Of a stretch of 64,000 bases of DNA, positions 46,612 to 57,722 are shown piece by piece. The stretch lies in assembly GCA_037157565.1 (NCBI GenBank), contig JAZHRO010000022.1, forward strand, positions 100,746,001-100,810,000, in the 5' to 3' direction. The translations under genes were made by a program, and so were the position numbers. The notes beneath the pieces were generated by a model that saw only the letters and a program-made list of their open reading frames with translations, made no database searches and had not been told where the DNA came from. Numbering within the stretch: the stretch's first letter is position 1; every line of letters starts with the position of its first letter. The DNA comes from Thalassia testudinum (Eukaryota > Streptophyta > Magnoliopsida > Alismatales > Hydrocharitaceae).

Positions 46612-46665
46612 TGTCTCAGCCGACCTCACTTAGTGTGAAAGAAGGCTTGGATGTTGTTGCTTGTT
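46612..46665 (+). mobile_element. RTE 3'-terminal scrap in intron 4
   Basis: GCCGACCTCACTTAGTGTGA followed by AAGGCTTGGATGTTGTTG is the conserved end of RTE-type LINEs. Only this tail remains. Confidence 0.55.
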
Positions 46666-46718
46666 GCCAAATGGCTCGGTGGAATCGATTTAATTGAGTT
46701 TTTATTTTGCCAAACTAG

Positions 46719-46826
46719 GAGGAGATAATGTTACTTCGTGGCAAGGTTGCTTCATTGGAGGAAGAATTGCGCAAATCATGCCAAGAAGCATCTGACTGCA
46801 AGAGGCTGTGCCAACAACTAGAAAAG
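46719..46826 (+). CDS. TSL: TSL exon 5: coiled coil, probable GC donor
   Basis: After the acceptor CAAACTAG the frame reads EEIMLLRGKVASLEEELRKS and ends ...LCQQLEK, a clear leucine-heptad coiled coil. To stay in frame with exon 6 (ELKDIKEW...), splicing must occur after AAG at 46826, using GC as donor (AAG|GCAGGT). That sequence matches the known GC-AG donor consensus at most positions. The alternative GT donor four bases later (46831) would shift the frame into exon 6. So either intron 5 is a GC-AG intron or the exon end differs from this model. Length 108 nt, phase 0-0. Confidence 0.8.
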
Positions 46827-46902
46827 GCAGGTTATTACTTAAAAATAAAAAGGTCCCCTTGACTGCCAAAAATTTGCTTACATATACTTCCTTTGTACTC
46901 AG

Positions 46903-46947
46903 GAGTTGAAGGACATCAAAGAATGGGATCGCCAAATGAATACCAAG
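46903..46947 (+). CDS. TSL: TSL exon 6: short coiled-coil exon
   Basis: 45 nt (ELKDIKEWDRQMNTK) between GTACTCAG and GTTGCT, phase 0-0. Intron 5 before it is only 76 nt, while intron 6 after it is 9.8 kb. The sequence continues the heptad pattern from exon 5 and joins to KVLSDLL in exon 7. Confidence 0.82.
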
Positions 46948-48137
46948 GTTGCTTTCTATTACTAAGTGATATTCTTTTGGGTTATTTTTCTCCTGAAAAA
47001 TCAGTTATAAGCTTGGAATCTGGCTTCTAAGCCTAATGTTGAATCCAATCTCATAGATGCCAGTTATCTGTTCAATGGGCTTCCTTTTTTTGTTTTGTTT
47101 TTCGTTTTTGTTTTTGGTTTGTTTTTTGGAGAAAGGGTGAATCGGTGGACTTCGGATTTGATTTCATGACCTCTTGATCCCACTCTACCAACGCCTTAGG
47201 GGCAACTTCTTTTTTTGGTTTTAGTCTAATGGAGTTAACAATTCAGAAATCTTTGCTTATCTGAGATATTGTCTCTTTAATTTTTTCTCACCTGAGAAAT
47301 AGTCTTGGTATAGCTGTTAGCATTGCTCCTTGATTTCCTCTTCAAAAAGTATTGGTCCATGATTTGCACCTTTTAAGTTTTAATTTAGAATTTTGTACAT
47401 ACTAACAAGTATCAGGGTAGTATTATGTAAATAGCCTCATCTTTTTCCCTCTCTCTCTTGAAAGGGAGCTGGATTTCTTGTCTGTAATGTTGTTAGTACT
47501 GTACCGTTGTGACATGGTATATGGCCATACTGAGGCTAAGTTCGTATTTGACACATTATTTTCATTCAAGAAAAGCTTTTCCACATCATTTAATAGCAAT
47601 CAAGCCTTCTCCCAATCGATCCTCCCTGGTCCTTTGTATGTCTCAACATCAAGTTTCTAACATGTTTGAGTTGGAGCAATACAATCCCTTATCTCTAAAT
47701 TCCAAACCACCTTAAAGGAATTTAGCTTGTTTTATCTTCTAGATGCTACACCTTTTTATGTGATAACCTCATTGCACGATTCTTCTGCATGGCCCAATTT
47801 CACAACTTCAGGTTTGACAAGCTAGACAGTGGTCCATTATTTGCATCTTTCTTGTTTATGCATGCATCTTGAAATGTCATCTGTCATCATCTTCTCTATT
47901 GCCTGTCATTCTTCTCTTTGGGATTTAGGATTGTTACTATAAGGAAGAGTAAAAAGCTTCCTCCTGCAGAATCTGCTGTGGGAATGCCTCCAACCTTCTA
48001 TGGTTTGAGATGGTGACTTTACTTTAGTACCAACTCCAGATATTACCCTTGCTCATTGCAAAAAAGAGGATACATAGGTCCACTGCTTGCCCTATTTCTT
48101 TGGCTCCTTTTCTTTTCGCTCAAGTGATTCTCACGAG
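46948..48137 (+). other. TSL intron 6, proximal part
   Basis: No gene or complete element seen. T-rich tracts occur around 47085-47125 and 47208-47222. Confidence 0.5.
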
Positions 48138-48155
48138 AAGTTTCATCTATGTCTG

Positions 48156-49184
48156 AGCCGATTCCAATTTGACAGGAAACATGAGCGAGGAGAGCGGAAG
48201 GGGGAGCGTGGGGTGAGAGGCAAATGGGGGGGGGGGGGGGGGGGGAGAGTTGGCTCTGACTGGACGGTGGTGAGGAGGAGGTCGCGGAGGGGAGCGGAAC
48301 CGGTGAGATGGTTCAAATGCCTCGGGAGGGGGCATGTGGCGGCTGGTTGCAGGGAACCGGTGAGATGCCTGCGTTGTGGTGGCTTGGGTCATCGGTGGTC
48401 GGGTTGCGGGCTCCGTGGGCCGGGTGGCGGGGTTTCTCCGAGGAGGGCAGGGATGCTTCCACCCCCCCCGGAGGGGGTGCCTCTGGTGGAGGTTGAGGCG
48501 CCGTGGTCGGAGGAGATTGGGACGTTGGAGGGGAGGTTGGCGTCGGCTATGGTGGCGGTGGTGCTGGAGGGGGAGGTGGATGTGGGGGCTTTGAGAAGGG
48601 CAGCTGCGGCTTTCTTGGGGATTGGTTGGGGGTCCTTTGGGGTGGCTTCCCTCAGGAGCGGATGCTTGGTGCTACTGGGACTTGGTCAGGAAGAGCTGCG
48701 ATGCCTGGCCTTCAAGGTGCTGCGGTGCGGTCAGGGCGTGGCGAGGTGCCGATGGCTGGTGAGGTCGGATGGCGCTTTGGAGGAGCAACCGCCGACTGGC
48801 GTGAGGCAAAATGTGTTGATTGTCCCCCTCTTCCTTCGAACGGTGGAGGTGGCGGCAGCAGTGGTTGCCCCGTTTGTGAGGCTCTGGAGTTGCGAAGACT
48901 TGGGCCTAAGGTCGGTGGACCTGTCGCGGTTCGGGGCGTGGGTGGAGATGAAACCAGGGGGACAACTTGCGGAGAGGGTGGTCCTCAGATGGGGGAGCTC
49001 TTCCTGGCTGGTTCGCGTCTCGCGGGGATCCGGAAGGCCTAGATCCTTCGTTGAGGCGGTGGCTGGCGGTGCGGCGGTGGTGCCTGGTGGTGAAGGTAGC
49101 GGACGAGGGGCGGGTTGCTTTTGGGAAGCCCGAAGGTCGTGGCGAGGATGGCGCGGTGGTTGCGATCCCCATGGCGTGATTTGA
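48156..49184 (+). pseudogene. LINE ORF1 (nucleic-acid-binding, zinc knuckle), damaged
   Basis: The open frame has no ATG inside the element before the zinc-knuckle region, and its start is probably lost in the G run near 48230. It encodes RRRSRRGAEPVRWFKCLGRG and then CLRCGGLGHRWSGC, an exact CX2CX4HX4C knuckle. A preceding knuckle has Trp where the first Cys is expected. Its role in the family is to bind the element RNA as a chaperone. The frame ends at 49184, earlier than expected, and the downstream part to about 49900 lies in other frames. Confidence 0.72.
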
Positions 49185-50044
49185 GGCAGGTGAGAGGGCG
49201 AGGGTCTTGGAGGCTGGTGCGGGTCTTGCGGAGGAGGCAGTGGAGGAGTCTGCGGTGTTGAGGGTGGAAGACTATGTTGAGGTGGCTCCGGGTCTTGTGG
49301 AGTGTGGTCGTGACGGACCTGGGTCGGGCGGGTTGGACCCGAATACAGGAAGCGGTAGCTTCGGTGGGGTTGTCGGTTCGAGCCCCACCTCGCGAGTAGA
49401 TCCGAAGCTTCTGTCCCGTGGAGATGGTGGTCTGGGGGCTGCGATTGGAAACCCGCGATGCGTCCTCGACAGGTCGGACTGGGTAGCGGGGTGCGGTGCG
49501 GTTGGCGAGGTGGGGCACACGCGGAGGTGGAAGCTGAGGAAGCCTGTACCACAGCAGCTTACTTAAAAACCGCGGTGGTCCTACAGGAGGGGGTGCGCTG
49601 TGACCGCTTCAGCTGGGAGCGAGGTTGGGGAGAGCTAGCGTCGGAGGCTGTTGGAGCTAGGCGTCGCTTCGCCTACCGGAGGGCGAGGCGTCGATGGTGA
49701 GCTTGGTAAGGGGCGGAGGCAAGACATGGGTTGTGATGGGGGCTTCTGTTGTCGAGGGTGGGCAACGGGTTGTGGGAGCTGGTGGAGGTGTTGGGGCGAT
49801 GGAGGACACGGTGAAGGCGCGAGGCGCTGATGCGGCAGAAGTGCGGCCAATGGAGGGGGTCGTTTCGCAGGGGGGCAGACATTGGTTGCGGATAGGGTGG
49901 AGGCTGTAGGGCAGGGTGGATCGGGGAGCGATGGTGCGGGGGGGTCGCCCGGTCAGTTTGTGGTGATGGGGGAGGGAGAGGTGGATAAGGTGGCTGCGGA
50001 GATGGGTTCAGGCGTTCGATGCAAGGAGTTTCCCGGGGTTATCC

Positions 50045-53000
50045 ATGACTAAGGTCCTGTCGTGGAATGTGAGGGGATTGAATGACCCCTCGAAGCGGGC
50101 GGCTCTGCGTGGGTATATTCGGAGGTGGGGTCCCGACGTGGTATTTCCCCAGGAGACGAAATGGGGGAGCTATGACAGGAGGCTGTGGAGGGAGGTGGGG
50201 GGAAGTGGATTTGGGGAGTTCTTGGCCCTGGATGCGGTTGGAAGTGCGGGTGGAATTGTTGTGGGGTGGAAGGATAATGCTTTCTCCTTGCTGGACTCGT
50301 TGGTTGGGTCCCATGTTGTCACTGTCAGGTTACAGAGGTGTCGGGACAATACATGTTTGCTCTTCTCCTCAGTTTATGGCCCGACGGAGGGTTGGAGGAG
50401 GCACACCTTGTGGGAAGACCTGGGTCAGGTTGCGGTAGCATTTCAGGGGATACCATTGTTGATAGGTGGTGACTTTAATGTCACTTTGCTGGCAGAGGAT
50501 AGACCGGATGGCCGTGGGGGGTGGACCAAGGTTCTGAGGCTTTTGCGGGATTTGTTGCGGAGCAGGGGCTGGTTGACATGCCACCCTCGTCCTGCCATTT
50601 CACCTGGAGGAGCTCTGGAGGACAGCGGTCTTGGATTGATAGATTTTTCGTCTCAACAATGTTGGCAGGGTTGTTCCCTATGGCGGAGGTTAGACCCTGG
50701 AGCGGCCGTTCTCGGATCACACTCCCTTGTTGTGGGTGACGAATGAGGATTGGAGGCATGGTACATATTTTAAGTTCGACCGGGCATGGTTCCTTGAAGA
50801 GGGGTTCAGGGGGCTGGTAGAGGAGCGGTGGAGGTCGGTTCATGTGGATGGCTCGGCAGTTGTCAGATTAGAAGCTAAACTGCGGGATTTGAGATCCTTA
50901 AGGTCCATAAGAAGCAGATTAGGGAGGAACGTGGGAGGAGGAGAGATGAAGCTCTCAGTGAGATTGCACGGCTGGACGTGGTGGAGGATGTTGGTCTCCT
51001 TTCTGACATTGACAGGGTAAGCAGAGCGAGGCAGTTACAGGTGATTCAAAAGGAAGACCGGAAGGTGGAGATGGAGTGGAAGGTGAGATCCAGGCAGAGG
51101 TGGCTCAAGGAAGGTGATTCTAACACGATTTTTTCATATGGCTGCATCAGGAAGGAGGAGCTGGATTGATAGGTTGGTGGTGGATGGGGAGGAGTTTGTG
51201 GGAAGAGAGGCGGTTGGGGGGGGGGGGGGGGGGGCAGCTGTGAGGTACTTCAGAGAGTTTACTGGGTGATGACATGGGGGAAGGTGGAGATGGTTGGGGT
51301 CTAAGGTGCCGCGGATTGGGGATGCAGAAGTCGGTTTCTTGACGGGTCCGTTTGAGGAGGATGAGGTCCATAAGGCAATTTGGGGGCTGAACGCTGATGG
51401 TTGTCTGGGTCTGAATGGTTTCCCGGTTGCCTTCTATAAGGAGTTCTGGTCGGTGGTGAAGGAGGATGTGTTGCATGTCTTGCATGAGTTTAGAGCTGGA
51501 AATTCGGGTTTCAACAGATTGAACAAGTTCTACATGTTCCTGTTGCTAAAGGAGGGTGCTGAGGAGATCCAGGAGTATAGACCGATAGCCCTCTCGAATG
51601 CTATCTACCTGATTGTGGCGAAGCTCCTGGTGAATAGGTTGAGGACCCTGGTTGGGATTATAGATTCGGTGCAGTTGGCTTTTGTCCCCGGCAGAAATAT
51701 TTTAGAAGGATGTGTTGGCCTCGGAGATCTTGTCGTTCTGGAAGAGGAGTAAGAAGAAGGCTTTCTTGTGAAAAGTCTATTTCAGCAAGGCTTATGACTC
51801 GGTTCAGTGGTCGTTTCTTTGGGCGTCCTTGGTGAAGAAGGGCTTCCCGCCGGTGTGGATTGACTAGATAAAAAGATGTGTCACCACGACGTCTTTCTCG
51901 GTACTTATGAATGGAAACTCGACAGGGGGTTGGATTCAACCAAGAAGGGGGGTGAAATAGGGGTGTCCTTTGGCTCCGATGCTCTTTGTTATTGCAGCAG
52001 ATGCACTTGCGAGGGCGGCTAAGAGGTCGTGTGAGAGGAACTTGGTGAGGGGTTTTTCTTTGGGAGATGGGACAAGTATTCCGTTATTGTAGTTGCGGAT
52101 GATACGATTTTTTTCATTGAAGGCGGGAAGCGGAAGCCAGGAGAATGCTGATTTTACTCTTCTTGTTTGGTGAGGCCTCGGGTTTGCAGATTAACCTGTC
52201 TAAATCAGAATTTGTCCCTTTCAATTTGACTGAGGCGGAGGCGAGGGAGTTGTAGCTTGGGTCTTGGCACAGAGCAGGTGAAGCTTCCGATCAGATACTT
52301 GGGTTTACCGTTGATGGATGGTAGGATTCTGGTGAAAGACTGGGCTCCCTTGGTGGAGAGACTGGAGGGGAGGTTGGCAGGGTGGGCGTCCAGGCTTTTG
52401 TCGAGGGGTGGAAGGTTGGTCTTGCTCAAGGTGGTTCTGGTGGCGATGCCGTCGTATTTCACTTCTGTCCTGAAGATGCCCTGGTAGGTTGTCTTGAGGA
52501 TAGAGAGGCTTATGAGAAATTTCTTCTGGTTCAACCAGGGGAAGAGTGGACCTGGTGCCAGGTTGGTAGCATGGGAGGAGGTTTGCAGACCGGTGGAGGA
52601 GGGGGGGCTTGGTGTGAGGGACTTGGGGAGGTCTAATAACAGCCTGTTGGTGAAGTGGGTGGGGAGTCTCTTGGAGTGTAAGGAGGATTTGGTGGGCAAG
52701 GTGTTTGGGAAGGCTTATGGTGGCCCGATGCGTTGGGATCTCTTGATATCTCCGCCGAGGGATGCTTCTCACTTCTTGAAAGGTTTGTCGGTGGTGGCTC
52801 CTAGGGTGCAGAACTGTTTTGTACCGATGGTGGGAAAGGAGGAGATTTTCAGGTTCTGGCAGGATGATTGGATGGGGCAAGGTGTGCTTGCTAGAAGATT
52901 TCCGAGATTGTTTGCTTTGTCCCAAAACAAAGAGGCGTTAATGGCCGAGGTGTAGGAAGGTGGGTGGTGCCCGTGCTTTGCAGGGAATCTTTCAGATGCG

Positions 53001-53606
53001 AGAACTCATGATTTTCAGAGATTGCTTGAAGAGTTAGAAGGGCTGCAGCCGGCTTCCGGTATTGATATGTTTGGCTGGGATGAAGGTGATTTCTCGGTGG
53101 GGTCTGCCTACAGGAGATTGTCTAGTGGAGACTCCACAGGTGACTTGGATCTGGTGAGGGATTGCAGACAGATTTGGAAGGCCGCGTGTCCATTGAAGAT
53201 CAAGATTTTTGTTTGGCTGCTTAGGAGGAAGAGACTTGTGACTAAGGTTTGGAGGGTGAGGTGGGCTCCTGGAGAGAGTAAGGTTTTTCCTTTGTGCGGA
53301 GGTGAGGAAGAGATTGACCATCTTTTTTTCACTTACCCATTTGTGGTACAGATATGGAGTCGGGTGGGATCGGGGTGGTGGAAATGCTGGTCTTTTGATT
53401 GGTTTTGGCACAGTTTCAGAGGTGGAGGGGGTGAGGTTGGACAGAATGTCTTCCATACGAAAAAGGAGAGGGTCAGACTGTTGGTGGTGTTATGGGATAT
53501 ATGGTTGGGCGGAAATGCTGTGGTCTTCAGAGGTCGGAGGCCCTATGTGGAGAATTTTGTGGCGTCTGTTACTTCTTTGTTTAATCTTTGGAGTGGGTCC
53601 TTCTGA
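50045..53606 (+). pseudogene. LINE ORF2: endonuclease, reverse transcriptase, zinc-binding end; frameshifted
   Basis: ORF2 starts at ATG 50045, MTKVLSWNVRGLNDPSK, the apurinic-type endonuclease N-terminus. Catalytic-type motifs PQETK (about 50150) and IGGDFNV (about 50464-50484) are present. After a frameshift near 50560 the domain continues in another frame. RT is in pieces: 51294-51752 (YRPIALSNAIYLIVAKLL, AFVPGRN), SKAYDSVQW (about 51782), GCPLAPMLF (about 51962) and VADDTIFF (about 52090). The thumb and connection region is at 52257-52955 (PIRYLGLPLMDGRILVKDW) and the zf-RVT end at 53022-53606 (CPLKIKIFVWLLRRKR). At least five stops or shifts preclude a working enzyme. Confidence 0.85.
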
Positions 53607-53737
53607 GTGGGGGACCTTGAGGTTTGCCCTTTGTATTGGCGGTGGCTGTTGATTCTCTATTTAATATATTTGGGTATTTATTACCCTGGATAACTACCAT
53701 TTCCTTTTTTAAAAAAAAAAAGTTTCATCTATGTCTC

Positions 53738-54209
53738 TCTGCTTGTGGAGTCATGTTTTGGAACCGGAGGCAGTGGCTCTTCGGGTATACCATATTTAGG
53801 AGATTGCAGGGTCCTTTTATGGAGGTGGAAATGATTGGTTGCTTACAAAATATTCACCGGGAGCTTTTTTTGTTTTTAAATATTCACCGGGAAGAACTTG
53901 TTGGATCTGTGGAAAATCTAAAGACCATATTGAAGCTTGCCTAGTGACTGAATTATATCAGAAATACCTGTAGTTAAGCTACATTAGGATATTTTCCTCT
54001 GACCTCAATCCACTCATACTTTTTCTTTTGTCATAGACAGTGGGGGTTGGCCTCTTTACTAATTTGATATCAAAAATATCTTTTTTTTTTGATTTTCAAA
54101 CAAATTTCTTGGTATCTAAGTTGCAGCTTTTGCCTTCTCAAAGTTAACGTTGTAATGGTTGAGCAGAAGTCCAAAACCTGGTCTGTAATGTCAAGTGAAA
54201 TCACAAGTT
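53738..54209 (+). other. TSL intron 6 between the LINE and the solo LTR
   Basis: Ordinary intron sequence. A short near-repeat of AAATATTCACCGGGA occurs at about 53848 and 53878. Confidence 0.5.
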
Positions 54210-54214
54210 TTACT

Positions 54215-55975
54215 TGTTGGTGCAAGAGTACATCGATCGTTGATTTTGATAATAACAAAATACTTGTTACTTAATATTTGTATTGAGTTTAAGATTTTAG
54301 GATAAATGCAAATGGATTCAAGTGTAAAGGAGTTCAAGCTCGTGTCCGTAGCAGATTGGAGGAGCCTGATGGAGGAGATGGAGCTTCGCTTAGAGCGAGA
54401 GCTCGAAGATTCATGAAGATGATGAATGAGGAGCTTGTTCATGTATTTGTCTCTTTATGTTCTTTGTTTTTTATTTCTTAGATGATTGTTAAAGAGCCCC
54501 AAAGTAATATACCATAGTCTTAGGATTACTTACACAACCTAATGATACTTAGACAATCTTTGATAAACTCAAAAAATCAATATAGAAATTAGACAACTTT
54601 ATTAGACGTCCAATCTGGACATCAGATGTTTGATATTGACTTTTAAGATGTTTGACCTTCTGTCTAGATGTCCAAAACATCTAGGCTGGAAACCTACTCT
54701 CTGTCTACTACCTTCGAACGTTCAACCCATAGTCTAGACGACTTACAAGATGTCTGAGGACCTTGCTAGAGATCCAACAATAGGACCGTTGAACTGTCAA
54801 ACCATTAACTTAGACGATTAACTCTTAATTAGACTTGCATCTCAGATGTCTGATAAATAAACATTAGGCTAAGATCTGACCCAAGTCACTTTTGTCATAC
54901 CATATAACCGTTTGAGACTCAGGAAATCAATTCCCGTAAAGAATCCTCTTTCTAGATGTTTAGACACATTGCCAGATGTCCAACTTGTCGTCTGTGCAAC
55001 ACACTCTAGATCCTTGTTTCGATCTTTTGAAAACAGGAAGAAATCCATCTTAGAGTTAGACGCCCGATTATATTCCCAGATGTCTTAAACTATACTCTTA
55101 GACGTCAGTCTTAATTCAACACTGTTTAGGTGATCAACCCTTGTAGATCAGACGATCGACCATCAGATCAGACGATGACCTAGACGTTTGACCATAAGAT
55201 CAGACGTCTGATAACCTTGTCAGAATTATAAATGACTTTGATTTCGGTGGGATTTTGGACCACTCTCTTGAGCCTTGTTCCCAACGGTTACAAGAGGCTT
55301 CCAAGGCCTTCCAAAGTCTTCTTAGGACCTCTATAAGTAGAGGAACACCCTTTCTAAGCCAAGTACACTAAAGCAATACTACTTTCACTCATATTGTGTC
55401 AAAGAGAAGGGAGAATCCAGAAAGAAAGTCACCCTACTCTCCAAGCTTCTAAGCATACATCTGAGAGCGTCGTATTCGCTGCACTCCTGCTCTCTCGCCT
55501 TCCAATACGAGAGTGCCGTTATGCTTTGCGTGATTCACGCTCTCCGACTTCCATCTTAGGGAAGTATCTTTTTGCCTATAAGAGCTAGTTAGATCTTCAC
55601 CTATTTGGGCTCTCTAGGATATTTGTAATTTTTTTTTGTGGTTGGGTATTCGCTTTGCGAATTCTTATCTTTTTTGAGAGACAAAATACTCCTCGTGAAA
55701 AGGGGATTTGAGGTATGCTAACCTCGTTCAAAATAACATGATTGTATTGAGGTTGACTCACATTCGTTTAAGTGACTCGGATAGTGGATTTGATTGACTA
55801 AGTCGATCAGAAAATCCTAAGTCGAGAAGTTTAGGTGGTGATTTTTACTTGAGTTTGAGTTTCCATCTAAACATTCATTGTGTTTTTGTGTGATTGCATT
55901 TTGTGAAATTATTGATATTATTTTCATATTATTGTTTATCACGTTTGATCTCACCCCTCTCTGAAGGAAATTACA
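54215..55975 (+). mobile_element. Sirevirus-like (Ty1/copia SIRE/Maximus) solo LTR
   Basis: Starts TGTTGGTGCAAGAGTAC and GATTTTGATAATAACAAA and ends ...CACCCCTCTCTGAAGG...ATTACA, the hallmarks of Sirevirus LTRs. Exact 5-bp duplications TTACT (54210-54214 and 55976-55980) flank it, and no internal sequence is present, so it is a solo LTR left by recombination. It contains a perfect CAGACGTCTG at 55201-55210 and many degenerate AGATGTCT/AGACGTTT motifs from about 54600 on. Its length is 1761 bp. Confidence 0.88.
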
Positions 55976-55980
55976 TTACT

Positions 55981-56740
55981 GACCTTGAGTGGTCACCCCT
56001 TACCCCTTTGGGTTGGGGGGGATGGGGGTGGGGGTGGAGGAATCACAAGGTTCTAGAGATTCACAGATTGCTTGACCTTATGGAACGGATGGATTGGTTG
56101 GCGTATACGGTGCATTTCAATTCCTTTTAAAATTATGACTTGTTATATAAATGCCACAATCAGGGTATCCTAGGGCGGTTATCTTTTATTTTTCTCACTG
56201 GTTACTTAGGAGATAACAGCTATTTCAGTATCGATCTTCATCGATAGAAATCATATTAAATCAAATATTTGATGCTGCATAATGAGATTTTCTATATATG
56301 TCTGGATTACTCAGTAAGCCTGCCAAAACACCAGACTTTTTGCATATTTGGATTTTTTTACTTTAATCTAGTGATCTTTTCAGGAAAAATCTTGAGAAAA
56401 ACACCTCTAATCACCCCAAATTGCATTATCCTTCGGCAGATAGTCCCCTCTCTCTATGAATTGGAGATTTCCCCCAGTGAATGGCATTACTAATCCCTGT
56501 TACAACAGCCCCCATTCCCAGCATCGGATGGGGTGTTGAGTTGGGGAGTTATTTAACAGATCACTTCTGTCTTTTGATATTTTGATTGACTTAATTTATT
56601 TCCTTTGTCTTGTTAAAGGTTTGTTTATCTTCTTAGAACATTGTATTTTCCTCTGACCAGATCCTGGTATTTAGTTATTTATCAAGCGCAGGCAAATATT
56701 TATTTAATGCTTGTTGAATTGTTGCATGCTACTGTTGCAG
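55981..56740 (+). other. TSL intron 6, distal end
   Basis: A G-rich run lies at about 56012-56040; otherwise AT-rich intron DNA ending in the GTTGCAG acceptor of exon 7. No element recognised. Confidence 0.5.
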
Positions 56741-56853
56741 AGACTAAAAGTATTATCTGATCTACTGATATCCGTTTCAAAAGCAGAGAGGCAAGAAGCA
56801 AGGATGAAAGTGAGGCAAGAGTCCCTCAGACTTGGCAACGTAGGTGTAATCAG
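56741..56853 (+). CDS. TSL: TSL exon 7: end of the coiled-coil region
   Basis: The 113-nt exon starts after GTTGCAG and ends before GTAAAT, leaving phase 2. It encodes RLKVLSDLLISVSKAERQEA followed by RMKVRQESLRLGNVGVIR, one of the most conserved blocks of plant TOUSLED proteins, which precedes the kinase domain. This exon is the strongest single proof of identity. The rest of the gene, including the kinase domain, has to be more than 7 kb downstream because the window ends inside intron 7. Exons 1-7 total 818 nt, about 272 codons of a protein that in Arabidopsis is close to 690 residues. Confidence 0.9.
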
Positions 56854-56912
56854 GTAAATGCACACTAATGCTACTTTCTTTGCTCACTTAGGGTAAATCT
56901 GATTTGGCTTTG

Positions 56913-57041
56913 TGAAGAGTATAATTGGTTCCTTGCATTCAAAAGAAACCTTAGCTTCTCTTTTATACTAGAGAGGTTTGGACGAATTACATAATCATCT
57001 AGGAAGAACACAAAATAACAAATATATCCCTAGTCTCGACA
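56913..57041 (-). mobile_element. 3' LTR of the copia element (about 129 bp)
   Basis: On the minus strand, AACTTGAGAAGGAG (polypurine tract) directly precedes TGTCGAGACTAGGG, the LTR start. The LTR contains TATAAAAG and ends ...ACTCTTCA. Such short LTRs are usual for several copia lineages. The end is set by TG...CA only, since the 5' LTR is not visible. Confidence 0.6.
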
Positions 57042-57048
57042 CTCCTTC

Positions 57049-57722
57049 TCAAGTTGTGGTGTAGATATCAACAAGGTCCAACTTGTCGCACAGAAGATCA
57101 AAATATTTCTTCTTCAGAACCTCGGTGAATATATCTGCTAACTGAAGCTTAGAAGAGACATAGGGAGTGCTTACCTTCCCTATAAGGATAGCATCTCGAA
57201 CAAAGTGGCAGTCTACCTCGATATGCTTGATTCTCTCATGAAAAATTGGTTTCAAAGTAATATATGTGGCTGACTTGTTGTCACATAGAAGTGGAGCTGG
57301 CACAGTGGCCTGAATGCCTAAATCATACAGAAAGACAACCCACATAATCTCACAAACAGCCTGGGTGATCTCGATACTTAGCCTCTGCACTCGAGCGAGT
57401 AACAACAGTCTACTTTTTACTCCTTCAGGAGACTAGGTTCCCACCAAGATAGACTGCAAAACCTAAAGTAGAACGTTGACCATCCACAGACCTAGCATAG
57501 TTTGAATCAGAATAGGCTAAAATGTCTAAATTGCTGCCATCTCTATAATATAGTCCTCTACTTGGTGAACCCTTGAGATACTTAAGAGTAAGGCAAATCT
57601 CATGCCAATGATCGTATTGTGGACTTTGCATATGTTGGCTAGCTTTGCTCATTGTGAAATCAATATCATGCCTCGTGATAATAAGATAGAGTATGCATCC
57701 TACTGTATTACGGTATCGGGTG
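57049..57722 (-). pseudogene. copia RNase H and preceding linker, C-terminal pol part
   Basis: The minus-strand frame from the hAT boundary reads YRNTVGCILYLIITRHDIDF, then LKYLKGSPSRGLYYRDG, AYSDSNYARSVDGQRSTLGF and, in a second frame, PLLCDNKSATYITLKPIFHE, RIKHIEVDCHFVRD and LADIFTEVLKKKYFDLLCDK. This is the end of a Ty1/copia polyprotein. A frameshift between the two pieces at about 57410 breaks it. The upstream continuation of the same protein is at 63315-64000, on the other side of the hAT. Confidence 0.87.

Larger units (their letters stand above)
48155..53720 (+). mobile_element. nearly full-length L1-type LINE in TSL intron 6
   Basis: The element ends in poly(A) at 53711-53720 and is flanked by the exact 17-bp duplication AAGTTTCATCTATGTCT at 48138-48154 and 53721-53737. 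It has a GC-rich ORF1 with zinc knuckles and ORF2 with endonuclease, RT and zf-RVT parts. Frameshifts, stops and two long G runs (about 48227-48245 and 51215-51232) break the ORFs. It is sense-oriented with respect to TSL. Among the LINEs here it is the best preserved and therefore probably the youngest. Confidence 0.92.

Noticed and set aside
46831..46832. GT donor for TSL exon 5
   Set aside because: It would put exon 6 out of frame and destroy the coiled coil continuing into exon 7; the GC donor four bases earlier fits. Kept only as an alternative splice possibility.
48731..49552. 273-codon minus-strand frame
   Set aside because: It lies opposite GC-rich LINE ORF1 sequence, is Pro/Thr-rich, and has no recognisable domain; typical antisense shadow. 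Same for 52305-52925 and 49039-49518.
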